A model generated the notes under the pieces. That model saw only the letters and a program-made list of their open reading frames with translations. It was not told the DNA's origin and did not search any database. Below, piece after piece: positions 8,024-15,673 of a stretch of 64,000 nt of DNA. The translations under genes and the position numbers were made by a program. Source of the DNA: Thiomicrorhabdus sp. Milos-T2 (GTDB lineage: Bacteria; Pseudomonadota; Gammaproteobacteria; Thiomicrospirales; Thiomicrospiraceae); contig NZ_KL370891.1 of NCBI RefSeq assembly GCF_000702325.1, positions 766,917 through 830,916 of the forward strand. The letters run 5' to 3'. The first letter of the stretch is position 1; the number at the start of each line of letters is the position of its first letter.

Positions 8024-8047
8024 TAATTAATCCTGGAGTAAGTTGTC

Positions 8048-8791
8048 ATGGATCGTATGTTGTATATCGCAATGAGTGGTGCCAAAGAGGTTATGCTTTC
8101 TCAAGCTAATAACTCTAATAACTTGGCGAATGCAAATACTGATGGCTTTAAAAAAGACTTTAATATTTTTAGGGCACAACATGTTGAAGGTCCTGGTTGG
8201 GAGTCAAGAGCATACTCTTTAGATGAACGACCTGCTACTGATTTTACTGCCGGTGCGATTAAAGTCACAGGCAGAGATTTAGATATTGTTACCAAAGAAG
8301 ACGGTTTTATAGGAATTCAAGCCCCAAATGGGGATGAAGCCTATGTAAGATCTGCGAGTATGCAAATTCTTGAAAACGGCAATATGGTTGATGTAAAAGG
8401 TAACCCTGTCTTAAATGAGAGTGGTACGCCGATAAATGTGCCGCCGGTCAAAACAATCACAATAGGTGATGACGGTACTATTTCAATTGTGCCTGCTGAT
8501 TCACCCAGTAATCAGTTAGTGGTTTTGGATAGAGTGCGTTTGGTTAAGCCTGATATTAAAGATTTAGAAAAAGGACTGGATGGTTATACTCGTTTAAAAG
8601 ACGGAGCACCTCCTGTTATACAAGAGCCTGTTATGGTTGTGAGTGGCGCTCTGGAATCTAGTAATGTAAATACTGCAGAAGCTTTGGTGAATATGATTGA
8701 GCTATCTAGAAAGTATGAGATGCAAGTCAAAATGATGTCAACGACTAAAAGTCATGCACAAAAATCCGATTCACTATTGTCGATTCGATAA
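8048..8791 (+). CDS. flgF: FlgF, proximal rod protein
   Basis: 247-aa rod protein. It begins MDRMLYIAMSGAKEVM and carries the rod motif QANNSNNLANANTDGFKKDF, the FlgF/FlgG middle pattern (GRDLDIVTKEDGFIGI) and the C-terminal SSNVNTAEALVNMIELSRKYEMQ motif. It is exported by type III secretion and forms part of the rod between FlgC and FlgG. The start has CTGGAG at good spacing. It is followed by an inserted 161-base inverted-repeat element before flgG. Confidence 0.95.
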   Translation: MDRMLYIAMSGAKEVMLSQANNSNNLANANTDGFKKDFNIFRAQHVEGPGWESRAYSLDERPATDFTAGAIKVTGRDLDIVTKEDGFIGIQAPNGDEAYVRSASMQILENGNMVDVKGNPVLNESGTPINVPPVKTITIGDDGTISIVPADSPSNQLVVLDRVRLVKPDIKDLEKGLDGYTRLKDGAPPVIQEPVMVVSGALESSNVNTAEALVNMIELSRKYEMQVKMMSTTKSHAQKSDSLLSIR

Positions 8792-8797
8792 GTTAGA

Positions 8798-8958
8798 GAG
8801 GCCTTTGTAGGAGTCGTGGATGTAAGAAAAAAGTGAAAGAATTCTTTAGATTTAGTCTAAAAAAATTGCGTAATAGCTACCTATTAGGCGGTTTTTTTAG
8901 GCTGAAGATAGAAAATTATAGCCTTTTTTAACCATTCATCGACTTTTGCAAAGGTCTC
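8798..8958. mobile_element. MITE-like inverted-repeat element, copy 1 (161 bp)
   Basis: Ends are inverted repeats: GAGGCCTTTG at the left and CAAAGGTCTC at the right (consensus GAGACCTTTGCA). It is flanked directly by the 5-base repeat TTAGA (8793-8797 and 8959-8963). The interior is closely similar to copy 2 at 41317-41481, with shared blocks GGATGTAAGAAAAAAGTGAA, AATAGCTA-N-CTATT and TATAGCCTTTTTTAA. No coding capacity. It lies between flgF and flgG, inside the operon. Confidence 0.85.
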
Positions 8959-8974
8959 TTAGAGGAATAAGAAA

Positions 8975-9766
8975 ATGAATAGAGCACTATATGTTGCAAA
9001 AACAGGGTTAGAAGCCCAACAGTTTCGCTTAGCGGCTATTTCCAATAACATCGCAAACGCCAATACTTATGGGTATAAAACGGGGCGAGCTGAGTTTGAT
9101 GATCTGTTGTATCAAAATGTACGTCAACCAGGTGCTCAAGCGTCACAAGATGAGGCCAATACTTTACCATCTGGCTTACAGTTAGGTACAGGGGTAAAAG
9201 CGATTGGTGTGCAGAAAATTCATACTCAAGGTAACTTGATGGTGACGGATAACCAGTTAGATATTGCGATTGAAGGAAAAGGTTTTTTTCAGGTATTGGA
9301 TCAAGATGGTAACTTGATGTATACACGTGATGGTTCGTTTGAAGTTAACCAAAACGGTGATGTTGTGACTTCTTCAGGTTATTTGCTAGAACCTAATATT
9401 AATATTCCTCAAGACACAACTGAAATTTCGATTACCCGTGATGGAGCAGTCTATGTTAGCGAACCTGGTAATGTTGCACAAAACCAGGTTGGACAGATTG
9501 AGTTAGCGAGTTTTATTAACCCAGCAGGTTTAGAGTCATTAGGGCATAACTTTTACTCTGAAACTACGGCTAGTGGAACGCCTAATATTAACAATCCTCA
9601 AACGGCAGAGGCTGGAGCATTAACTCAAGGTGCATTAGAGGCCTCAAACGTAAATACGGTTGAAGAGTTAATTGGAATGATTGAAGCACAGCGTACTTAT
9701 GAAATGAATTCAAAAGCCATTTCAGCAGCAGACGGTATGATGCAATATCTAAATAACAACACATAA
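8975..9766 (+). CDS. flgG: FlgG, distal rod protein
   Basis: 263-aa distal rod protein of normal length (E. coli 260). It has the N-terminal motif RLAAISNNIANANTYGYKTG, the FlgG-specific stretch (GVQKIHTQGNLMVTDNQLDI) and the C-terminal EASNVNTVEELIGMIEAQRT motif. FlgG builds the distal rod through the P and L rings. It is read through the inserted inverted-repeat element from the flgF promoter, because no separate promoter is recognisable in the 183 bases before it. AGAGGA precedes the ATG. Confidence 0.97.
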   Translation: MNRALYVAKTGLEAQQFRLAAISNNIANANTYGYKTGRAEFDDLLYQNVRQPGAQASQDEANTLPSGLQLGTGVKAIGVQKIHTQGNLMVTDNQLDIAIEGKGFFQVLDQDGNLMYTRDGSFEVNQNGDVVTSSGYLLEPNINIPQDTTEISITRDGAVYVSEPGNVAQNQVGQIELASFINPAGLESLGHNFYSETTASGTPNINNPQTAEAGALTQGALEASNVNTVEELIGMIEAQRTYEMNSKAISAADGMMQYLNNNT

Positions 9767-9813
9767 TTTTAATCAACACTTGTAAATGTCTTTTTAAGAC
9801 AAGGGTGAATAAA

Positions 9814-10539
9814 ATGAATATTCAAAAAATAAATGTCAGCAGGTTTGTTTTGTTGCTGGTGGGTTCTGCTTTTTTAGTGGGGTGTTCAACGCCTCCACAA
9901 AGAATGCAGCACATGAGTTATGCGCCAAATTACCCGTTAAATATTCCGCAAGCGGCTCAGCCAAAAAATGGGTCCTTGTATCAGGCAGGAGCAATGACTT
10001 TATTTAATGATGCTCGAGCTCATAAAGTGGGTGATATTATTACAATTTCGCTAAGCGAAAGTATGACTGCTAAAAAGAAAGATGAAGCAAAATACGATAA
10101 ATCTAATAGTCAGGATTATGGTATTACCACTCCTTTTAGTGTGACCACTCCTAATAATGTTGTTGGCAGTGCTGTGAGTACCTTGACCTCTCCCGTTAAC
10201 GGCTTAAGCATTGGTTATGGGTCAGAAGGTTCCTTTTCTGGGAAGAGCGATGTTAAGCAAAATTCAAGCTTAACAGGTTCTATCGCTGTGACGGTGGTTG
10301 AGGTGATTCCAAATGGTAATTTAGTGATTCGTGGTGAAAAATGGATTACGATTCATGATGGTGATGAAGTGGTGCAATTTGCCGGTATTATTCGACCTGA
10401 AGATATTCAACCAGATAATACGATTACGTCTGAAAAAGTTGCTGATGTTCGTTTAGTTTATAAAGATGTGGGTATGACGGGTGATAATGCTAGAACGGGA
10501 GTCGGTACTCAGTGGTTAACAAAATATTGGCCTTTGTAG
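9814..10539 (+). CDS. flgH: FlgH, L-ring lipoprotein
   Basis: 241-aa outer-membrane lipoprotein. Signal peptide with lipobox LVGC at about residues 20-23, so the mature protein begins at Cys. The body has the FlgH patterns SLYQAGAMTLFNDARAHKVGDIITI, VVEVIPNGNLVIRGEK and the terminal TGVGTQWLTKYWPL (the family usually ends in a similar aromatic-Pro tail). It forms the L ring in the outer membrane. The ATG at 9814 is chosen over an in-frame GTG at 9805 because AAGGGTGA is well spaced for it. It ends the flgFGH unit. Confidence 0.96.
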   Translation: MNIQKINVSRFVLLLVGSAFLVGCSTPPQRMQHMSYAPNYPLNIPQAAQPKNGSLYQAGAMTLFNDARAHKVGDIITISLSESMTAKKKDEAKYDKSNSQDYGITTPFSVTTPNNVVGSAVSTLTSPVNGLSIGYGSEGSFSGKSDVKQNSSLTGSIAVTVVEVIPNGNLVIRGEKWITIHDGDEVVQFAGIIRPEDIQPDNTITSEKVADVRLVYKDVGMTGDNARTGVGTQWLTKYWPL

Positions 10540-10853
10540 ATTAAAGGTCTCTATTTTTAAATAAAGTTAACTATTTGAAATGTTTAGATAAGTAGTCTAA
10601 TATGTATCTATTGTTTATTTTAAATAAGCTAATATTTGAGTGTAACTCGATTTCTTCTTAATCCTTTTTACTGGCCTGTTTTTAAATCTCCTTTTTGCGG
10701 GTCGGTTTTCTTTTCTTAATGATATTTTATCTTTTTATATTGCTAAAAACCTTAAGTTACCTGGCCTGGTAGTTATTTTATGAATATAAAATGTAAAGTC
10801 TAAGTCTTTGTTCGGTGAAACGGTTTTAACTAATTTATGTCGCAAAAAATTTG

Positions 10854-10880
10854 TTATCGGCTGCCATCATGCTTACTTTA
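10854..10880 (-). promoter_or_regulatory. Reversed sigma-28-like box before flgI
   Basis: On the minus strand: TAAAGTAA, 11 bases, GCCGATAA. Spacing and -10 match the FliA consensus. It faces flgH, away from flgI, and ends 17 bases upstream of the flgI sigma-54 -24 element. Confidence 0.55.
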
Positions 10881-10895
10881 GCTTATCTATTAAAT

Positions 10896-10912
10896 TTGGC
10901 ATAAGGTATGCT
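10896..10912 (+). promoter_or_regulatory. Sigma-54 promoter of flgIJKL
   Basis: TTGGCATAAGGTATGCT: GG at 10898-10899, 10 bases, GC at 10910-10911. About 115 bases upstream of flgI. Confidence 0.9.
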
Positions 10913-11024
10913 AGATCTTTAGTAGAAAGCCTGAATTCATAAGAAATTCAGTGAATAAAAATAAAAAGCTTAAAAAAGCTAATTAAACCAGAAGAAAATA
11001 GCCTGATAAGGCAAGGGAATCAAC

Positions 11025-12125
11025 ATGTATAGCAAAAGAATAGTCATGTTTTTGACATTACTCTTTTTATGGAGTAGTTACAGTTATGCAGAACGCGTTA
11101 AGGATATTGCAGATGTTGGGGGCGTGCGCTCTAACCAATTAGTGGGGTATGGCTTGGTTGTCGGTTTAAATGGGTCTGGTGATAAAACCCCTTTTGCTGA
11201 GCAAAGTTTATTAAGCATGTTGAATAAATTTGGTATTAAAGTTCCTGCAGGGGTAAAAACTAACTCTAAAAATATAGCTGCCGTTGCAGTACATGCCGAG
11301 TTGCCTGCTTTTGCAAAGCCTGGCCAAAAAATTGATATTACGGCTTCTTCTTTAGGTAATGCAAAAAGTTTAAGAGGTGGAACCTTATTGTTAACTCCTT
11401 TGAAGGGAGTTGATGGAAATGTTTACGCTTTGGCTCAAGGAAACTTAGTTGTAGGAGGCTTGGATGCCAGTGGGGCAGATGGATCAAAAATTACGATTAA
11501 TGTTCCCAGTGTTGGACGTATACCAGATGGTGCAATGGTTGAACGTACCGTACAAACAGGTTTTGAGTTAGGGAATACGATTACTTTAAATTTAAAAGAT
11601 GCAGATTTTACCACTGCGACTAACTTAGTGAATGCGGTTAATAAAATGTTAGGAGCAGGTACCGCCAGCGCGATTGATGGGGAAACTGTAGAGGTTATGG
11701 CGCCTCGTTTACCTAATCAACGAGTAGCCTTTTTGTCTGTTTTAGAAAATATTGAAGTGGTCTCGGGTCAAGGTGCCGCAAAAATTATTGTTAATTCAAG
11801 AACTGGAACGGTAGTTATTGGACAGAATGTTACTGTTAGCCCTGCCGCAGTGACTCATGGTGGTTTAACCGTTAAAATTTCAGAAAATACTGAGGCCTCT
11901 CAGCCTAATCCTTTTGCAGGTGGTAATACCGCGGTTACTCCCAATTCAGTCGTAGATGTTAGCTCTAATGGGACGGGTAGAATGTTTAAGTTTCCAAAAG
12001 GCGTTTCTCTAAATGATATTGTTCAAGCGGTTAATAAGGTAGGTGCTGCACCGGGCGATTTAGTCGCTATTTTAGAAGCATTAAAACAATCTGGTGCCCT
12101 AAAAGCAGATTTAATGATTATTTAA
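11025..12125 (+). CDS. flgI: FlgI, P-ring protein
   Basis: 366-aa periplasmic protein with signal peptide (hydrophobic [15 protein letters not shown], cleavage near residue 22). It has the strongly conserved FlgI patterns [33 protein letters not shown] and a C-terminus ending [10 protein letters not shown]-like ([14 protein letters not shown]). It assembles into the P ring in the peptidoglycan layer with help from FlgA. Length is normal for the family. It is the first gene downstream of its own sigma-54 promoter and is followed by flgJ after 19 bases. Confidence 0.97.
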   Translation: MYSKRIVMFLTLLFLWSSYSYAERVKDIADVGGVRSNQLVGYGLVVGLNGSGDKTPFAEQSLLSMLNKFGIKVPAGVKTNSKNIAAVAVHAELPAFAKPGQKIDITASSLGNAKSLRGGTLLLTPLKGVDGNVYALAQGNLVVGGLDASGADGSKITINVPSVGRIPDGAMVERTVQTGFELGNTITLNLKDADFTTATNLVNAVNKMLGAGTASAIDGETVEVMAPRLPNQRVAFLSVLENIEVVSGQGAAKIIVNSRTGTVVIGQNVTVSPAAVTHGGLTVKISENTEASQPNPFAGGNTAVTPNSVVDVSSNGTGRMFKFPKGVSLNDIVQAVNKVGAAPGDLVAILEALKQSGALKADLMII

Positions 12126-12144
12126 AGCTGCTAGGAGTAATATA

Positions 12145-12612
12145 ATGAATATAAACAATCGCATAGATACGTTGATTAATCAAAATAAAGCTTCAAATGC
12201 GGCACAAAATTATACTGATCTTCAGGGGTTAAATAGTTTAAGAGAACAAGCAAGAGAAGATCAGCGGGCAGCTCTAAAACCGGTAGCTGAACAGTTTGAG
12301 GCAATTTTTGTACAGCAGATTTTTAAAGAGTCTCGCAAGGTGAGTTTTGATGATGGTTGGCTAGATGGTAATCAGGGCGACTTTTACAAAGACTGGCATG
12401 ATAAACAGTTGGCGCAAGATTTAGCCGCTAAAGGAACCTTAGGTTTTGCCGATACAATAGTAGAACAGTTGTTACCAAGCATTCCTGCTGTGAAAAAATT
12501 AGATAATCAGACTAGCGATTTAGTTGAGTCTGGTTCACAAAAACCAGTTGAGACAAAAAATAATAATCAACCTTCAACTGAAGATGCTTTAGCATTAAGG
12601 TTTGCTAAATAA
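12145..12612 (+). CDS. flgJ: FlgJ rod-binding protein, short form
   Basis: 155-aa protein equivalent only to the N-terminal rod-capping half of enterobacterial FlgJ (about 313 aa). The rod-binding signature is present (AEQFEAIFVQQIFKESRK followed by QGDFYKDWHDKQLAQDLA). The peptidoglycan hydrolase (glucosaminidase-like) domain is completely absent, and the C-terminus is a short polar tail. FlgJ caps the growing rod. The missing wall-cutting activity must come from another protein, and the lytic transglycosylase at 15674-16936 is the local candidate. Confidence 0.93.
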   Translation: MNINNRIDTLINQNKASNAAQNYTDLQGLNSLREQAREDQRAALKPVAEQFEAIFVQQIFKESRKVSFDDGWLDGNQGDFYKDWHDKQLAQDLAAKGTLGFADTIVEQLLPSIPAVKKLDNQTSDLVESGSQKPVETKNNNQPSTEDALALRFAK

Positions 12613-12685
12613 CGGTTCTAATCGTTAATGCTTTTGCTGAATACACGTTTAAGCTTAATATTCTGACCAGAATGAGGACGAAATT

Positions 12686-14542
12686 ATGGCTGATATGTTA
12701 ACTATCGCCTCACTATCATTAAATACCTTTAAGAAAGCACTAGAGGTGACAAGTCATAACGTTGCCAATGCTTCTACAGAAGGTTATAACATGCAGCGTG
12801 TCATTATTCAGAGTAGTGCGCCTGGTAATGCTGGTAATAACTACCAAGGTAGTGGTTCGACGGTGGGGGGCATCGAGCGAATATATTCTGAAGCGCTACA
12901 AACTCAACTCTATTCTAGTCAAACGCTTAAACAACGTTACGAAACACAATTGGATTTATCAACTCAGGTTGAAGGAATTGTAGCGAGTAATGATGAAGGG
13001 GTACAAGAGTTTTTGAATCGTTACTTATCTTCTCTTCAAGCCTTATCAGACAATCCCACTTCAACAACAAGTCGTCAACAGGTTCTTGATGAAGTCGGTA
13101 ATTTAGAGAGTCATATTAATAACTTAACCTCTGTTCTAGGGGATACAAATTACCAAACAAATAACCAAGTTAGCGATATTATTGAAGAAGTAAATAATCG
13201 ATTACAGTCAGTTCAAGAAATGAATACTCAAATCGATAATGTCCTTAAAAATACGACTAATGCCCCCAATGATTTGATGGATCAGCGCGATCAAGCGATT
13301 TTAGAAATTAGCCAGTATATGGATATTAAAACCTACTACCATGACAATGGTAGTGTTGATATTTATGCTGGGAATGGCCAAGTTCCATTGCTTTCAAGTA
13401 ATACATTAATGCAATTAGAAGCGAGTCGTAGTGAATTCCAAGACGAGAATAGAACTGAAGTTTATGCTTATATTGGAGACCAAAAACAGTTAATTAGTGA
13501 CAAAATTGTAGGTGGTGAGCTAGGTGGTGTTTTAGACTTTAGAGATAATATGCTTGGCAAAGCTCAAAATGATTTAGGCTTAACCTTAAATGGCATGGTT
13601 GCTTCAATGAACTGGCAACACTATCAAGGTTATGATGCTAACGGAGATGCTGGAGGCAATATCTTTGCACCCTTGTCCACTAATGCAATAGACAGTGTAA
13701 AAAATACAGGGACTGTTTATGGTACGGATATCTCAGTGAGTTTTAATCCAAACCCAGGTGTTTCTGAACCGCCTTATGATGGTTCTAGCGCACTTGCCAG
13801 CCAACCTGCTACCTATGGTGACAAACAAACTTATTTGGACAATGCCAATACCGAAGTGGGGAATTTTGAGCCTAGAGAATACAAGTTAATGTATAACCAA
13901 GGTACTGATTCTTTCGATTTTTTTGATTATATAACCAAGCAAGCGGTTGTGGATAGTTCTGGTAATCCTATCTCTGTAGCAAGGGGCTCATCAGCCAATG
14001 TTGAAGGGCTTTACTTTGATTTTACCGGCGTAACCAATGTACCAGCAGATGAGGACTCTTTTTTGGTTAAGCCTCATAAGCAAATTTTAGAAGATTTTGC
14101 CAAGGTTATTACAGAGCAAGAAAAATTTGCAACTCGTGGACAGAGTCCAATTGACTCGAACTCTGACGGAAGCTTAGATGATGAGGTCCCAGCGGCAGCG
14201 GCGAAAGGAGATAACGTTAATATTGCAAACATGGCGGGCTTACAGTCAGCTAAACTGTTGTTTGCTGGTGCTGATGGTAAAGCCACTGAAAGTTTGCTGG
14301 GGGGCTATTCAAAAATGGCGGTCAACGTGGGTATGTATGTTCGTGGTACCGATATACAGTATACCGCTCAAAGTAATGTGTACGATGTAATGGTTGCTCA
14401 ACGAGAGTCATACTCAGGCGTTAGTTTAGATGAAGAAGCTGCTAATTTGGTTAAGTATCAACAAGCTTATCAAGCATCTGCACAAATCGTGTCTACGGTT
14501 CAAGAATTATTTCAAACCTTACTAGGTATTTCGAGGGCGTAA
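12686..14542 (+). CDS. flgK: FlgK, hook-filament junction protein 1
   Basis: 618-aa hook-associated protein. N-terminal signature (LEVTSHNVANASTEGYNMQ), a helical D1 segment with GVQEFLNRYLSSLQALSDNP and QMNTQIDNVLKNT, a variable middle, and a C-terminus with SGVSLDEEAANLVKYQQAYQ, the classic FlgK end motif. FlgK is the first junction protein placed on the finished hook and is chaperoned by FlgN. It is 73 bases after flgJ with no visible promoter of its own, and 2 bases from flgL. Confidence 0.97.
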   Translation: MADMLTIASLSLNTFKKALEVTSHNVANASTEGYNMQRVIIQSSAPGNAGNNYQGSGSTVGGIERIYSEALQTQLYSSQTLKQRYETQLDLSTQVEGIVASNDEGVQEFLNRYLSSLQALSDNPTSTTSRQQVLDEVGNLESHINNLTSVLGDTNYQTNNQVSDIIEEVNNRLQSVQEMNTQIDNVLKNTTNAPNDLMDQRDQAILEISQYMDIKTYYHDNGSVDIYAGNGQVPLLSSNTLMQLEASRSEFQDENRTEVYAYIGDQKQLISDKIVGGELGGVLDFRDNMLGKAQNDLGLTLNGMVASMNWQHYQGYDANGDAGGNIFAPLSTNAIDSVKNTGTVYGTDISVSFNPNPGVSEPPYDGSSALASQPATYGDKQTYLDNANTEVGNFEPREYKLMYNQGTDSFDFFDYITKQAVVDSSGNPISVARGSSANVEGLYFDFTGVTNVPADEDSFLVKPHKQILEDFAKVITEQEKFATRGQSPIDSNSDGSLDDEVPAAAAKGDNVNIANMAGLQSAKLLFAGADGKATESLLGGYSKMAVNVGMYVRGTDIQYTAQSNVYDVMVAQRESYSGVSLDEEAANLVKYQQAYQASAQIVSTVQELFQTLLGISRA

Positions 14543-14544
14543 CA

Positions 14545-15618
14545 ATGAGAGTTTCAACGAATTTATTTCATACTCAGGGTTTACAATCCATTCAAAAGCA
14601 TCAGCAGGATGTTCTAGATGCTCAATTAAAATTGAGTACGGGCAAACGAATTAATGCTCCAGGAGATGATCCTGTGGCATTAAATCAAATACATTCAATC
14701 AATCGCACTATGACCTCTATTGATCAATACGCAAAAAATGGTGAATTTGCAAAGTCTCAATTGACTCTTGAAGAAACGTCTATTGATGACACGATTAATT
14801 CTATGCAAAGGGCTCGTGAGTTAGGTATTCAGATGTTGAATGGAACCTATTCGGATGAAAATAAAAAAGCAACGGCTGCAGAAATTGATCAAATTGTTTT
14901 ACAAGCACAAAGTATGATGAACTATACAAATTCTGAGGGTGAAAAGATTTTTGCTGGTAACAGTGTTTTTGCTGATAAAGCTTTTATTGAAGATCCTACT
15001 AATCCAGGTTATTACACGTATATAGGTTCACCAAATGCGACCAATACTGGTGCTGCTGGCGCTGATCAGCAGGCACTTTATGGTTCTAGATTTGTGCAAG
15101 TAGGTTTTGATGATGATAATGTTCTCACTCCTGATGATAAAGGAGACCCTAGTAGAGTGAGAGTGACGGATAATGGATCAAAAGTTTTCGCAGTTGACTC
15201 ATCATTAGACACAGCAAATTTAGATAATACTACTGGCGTAGATAACAATATTCTTAATGTACTTGTGAATATGAGTAACTTATTAAAGGGTGGATCGTCT
15301 CAGGCTATGGCGGTAGAAAATGGTAACCCTACAGGCTCTGCTCCTACTTTAGATGATGTGGTTTCTATGTTAGATACTTCTCTTGAATCATTAACAAAGG
15401 TTCGTGCTGAGGTTGGTGGTCGTCAAAATCGTGTAGAATCTCAGTATGATGCCGGTGAGTCATTTAAATTAGCACTTGAAGAGCGCCGAATGGGGCTAGA
15501 AGACATGGATATTGTTCAAGGTGTAACCGATTTAACTCAATATCAAAACGCTTTACAAATGGCTCAGCAAGTATTTACACGTGTGCAAGATATGTCCTTG
15601 TTTAACTATTTGCGATAG
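14545..15618 (+). CDS. flgL: FlgL, hook-filament junction protein 3
   Basis: 357-aa flagellin-like protein. The N-terminal coiled region has QLKLSTGKRINAPGDDPVAL and the C-terminal region has RAEVGGRQNRVESQYDAG and LTQYQNALQMAQQVFTRVQD, both diagnostic of FlgL. It links FlgK to the filament and is chaperoned by FlgN. It starts two bases after flgK and ends before the terminator at 15651-15673. Confidence 0.96.
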   Translation: MRVSTNLFHTQGLQSIQKHQQDVLDAQLKLSTGKRINAPGDDPVALNQIHSINRTMTSIDQYAKNGEFAKSQLTLEETSIDDTINSMQRARELGIQMLNGTYSDENKKATAAEIDQIVLQAQSMMNYTNSEGEKIFAGNSVFADKAFIEDPTNPGYYTYIGSPNATNTGAAGADQQALYGSRFVQVGFDDDNVLTPDDKGDPSRVRVTDNGSKVFAVDSSLDTANLDNTTGVDNNILNVLVNMSNLLKGGSSQAMAVENGNPTGSAPTLDDVVSMLDTSLESLTKVRAEVGGRQNRVESQYDAGESFKLALEERRMGLEDMDIVQGVTDLTQYQNALQMAQQVFTRVQDMSLFNYLR

Positions 15619-15650
15619 ATTTTTAAAAAAGTGGTATTGCTCTTGCTAAA

Positions 15651-15673
15651 GCCTCCTATATGGAGGCTTTTTT
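15651..15673 (+). terminator. Intrinsic terminator of flgIJKL
   Basis: GCCTCC-TATAT-GGAGGC hairpin (15651-15667) followed by six T (15668-15673). The right arm GGAGG is also the only plausible ribosome site of the next gene, whose GTG begins at 15674, so folding of the terminator would hide that site. Confidence 0.9.

Larger units (their letters stand above)
7730..8047 (+). other. flgE-flgF intergenic region (318 bases)
   Basis: Holds the flgE terminator, a reversed sigma-28-like box (7803-7828) and a perfect sigma-54 promoter (7848-7863), then a leader of about 170 bases. The leader has a palindrome CACTTATATAAGTG (7935-7948), a hairpin GGGATGAT (7962-7969) with ATCATCCC (7986-7993), and a head-to-tail 14-base duplication (7996-8023). 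No protein-coding signal is seen. Confidence 0.65.
10540..11024 (+). other. flgH-flgI intergenic region (485 bases)
   Basis: The longest non-coding stretch in the window. It contains a palindrome variant CTGGCCTGGT (10761-10770), a reversed sigma-28-like box (10854-10880), a perfect sigma-54 promoter (10896-10912) and a 7-bp stem CTGAATT/AATTCAG (10931-10951) in the flgI leader. A weak hairpin CCTTT/AAAGG immediately around the flgH stop is followed by a short T run and may end flgH transcripts. No open reading frame of note and no RNA gene are recognised between 10560 and 10850. Confidence 0.6.

Noticed and set aside
10528-10552. CCTTT/AAAGG hairpin around the flgH stop, also resembling the ends of the MITE-like elements
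   Set aside because: Only a 5-bp stem with a broken T run; could be chance in this AT-rich sequence, so neither terminator nor element remnant is called.
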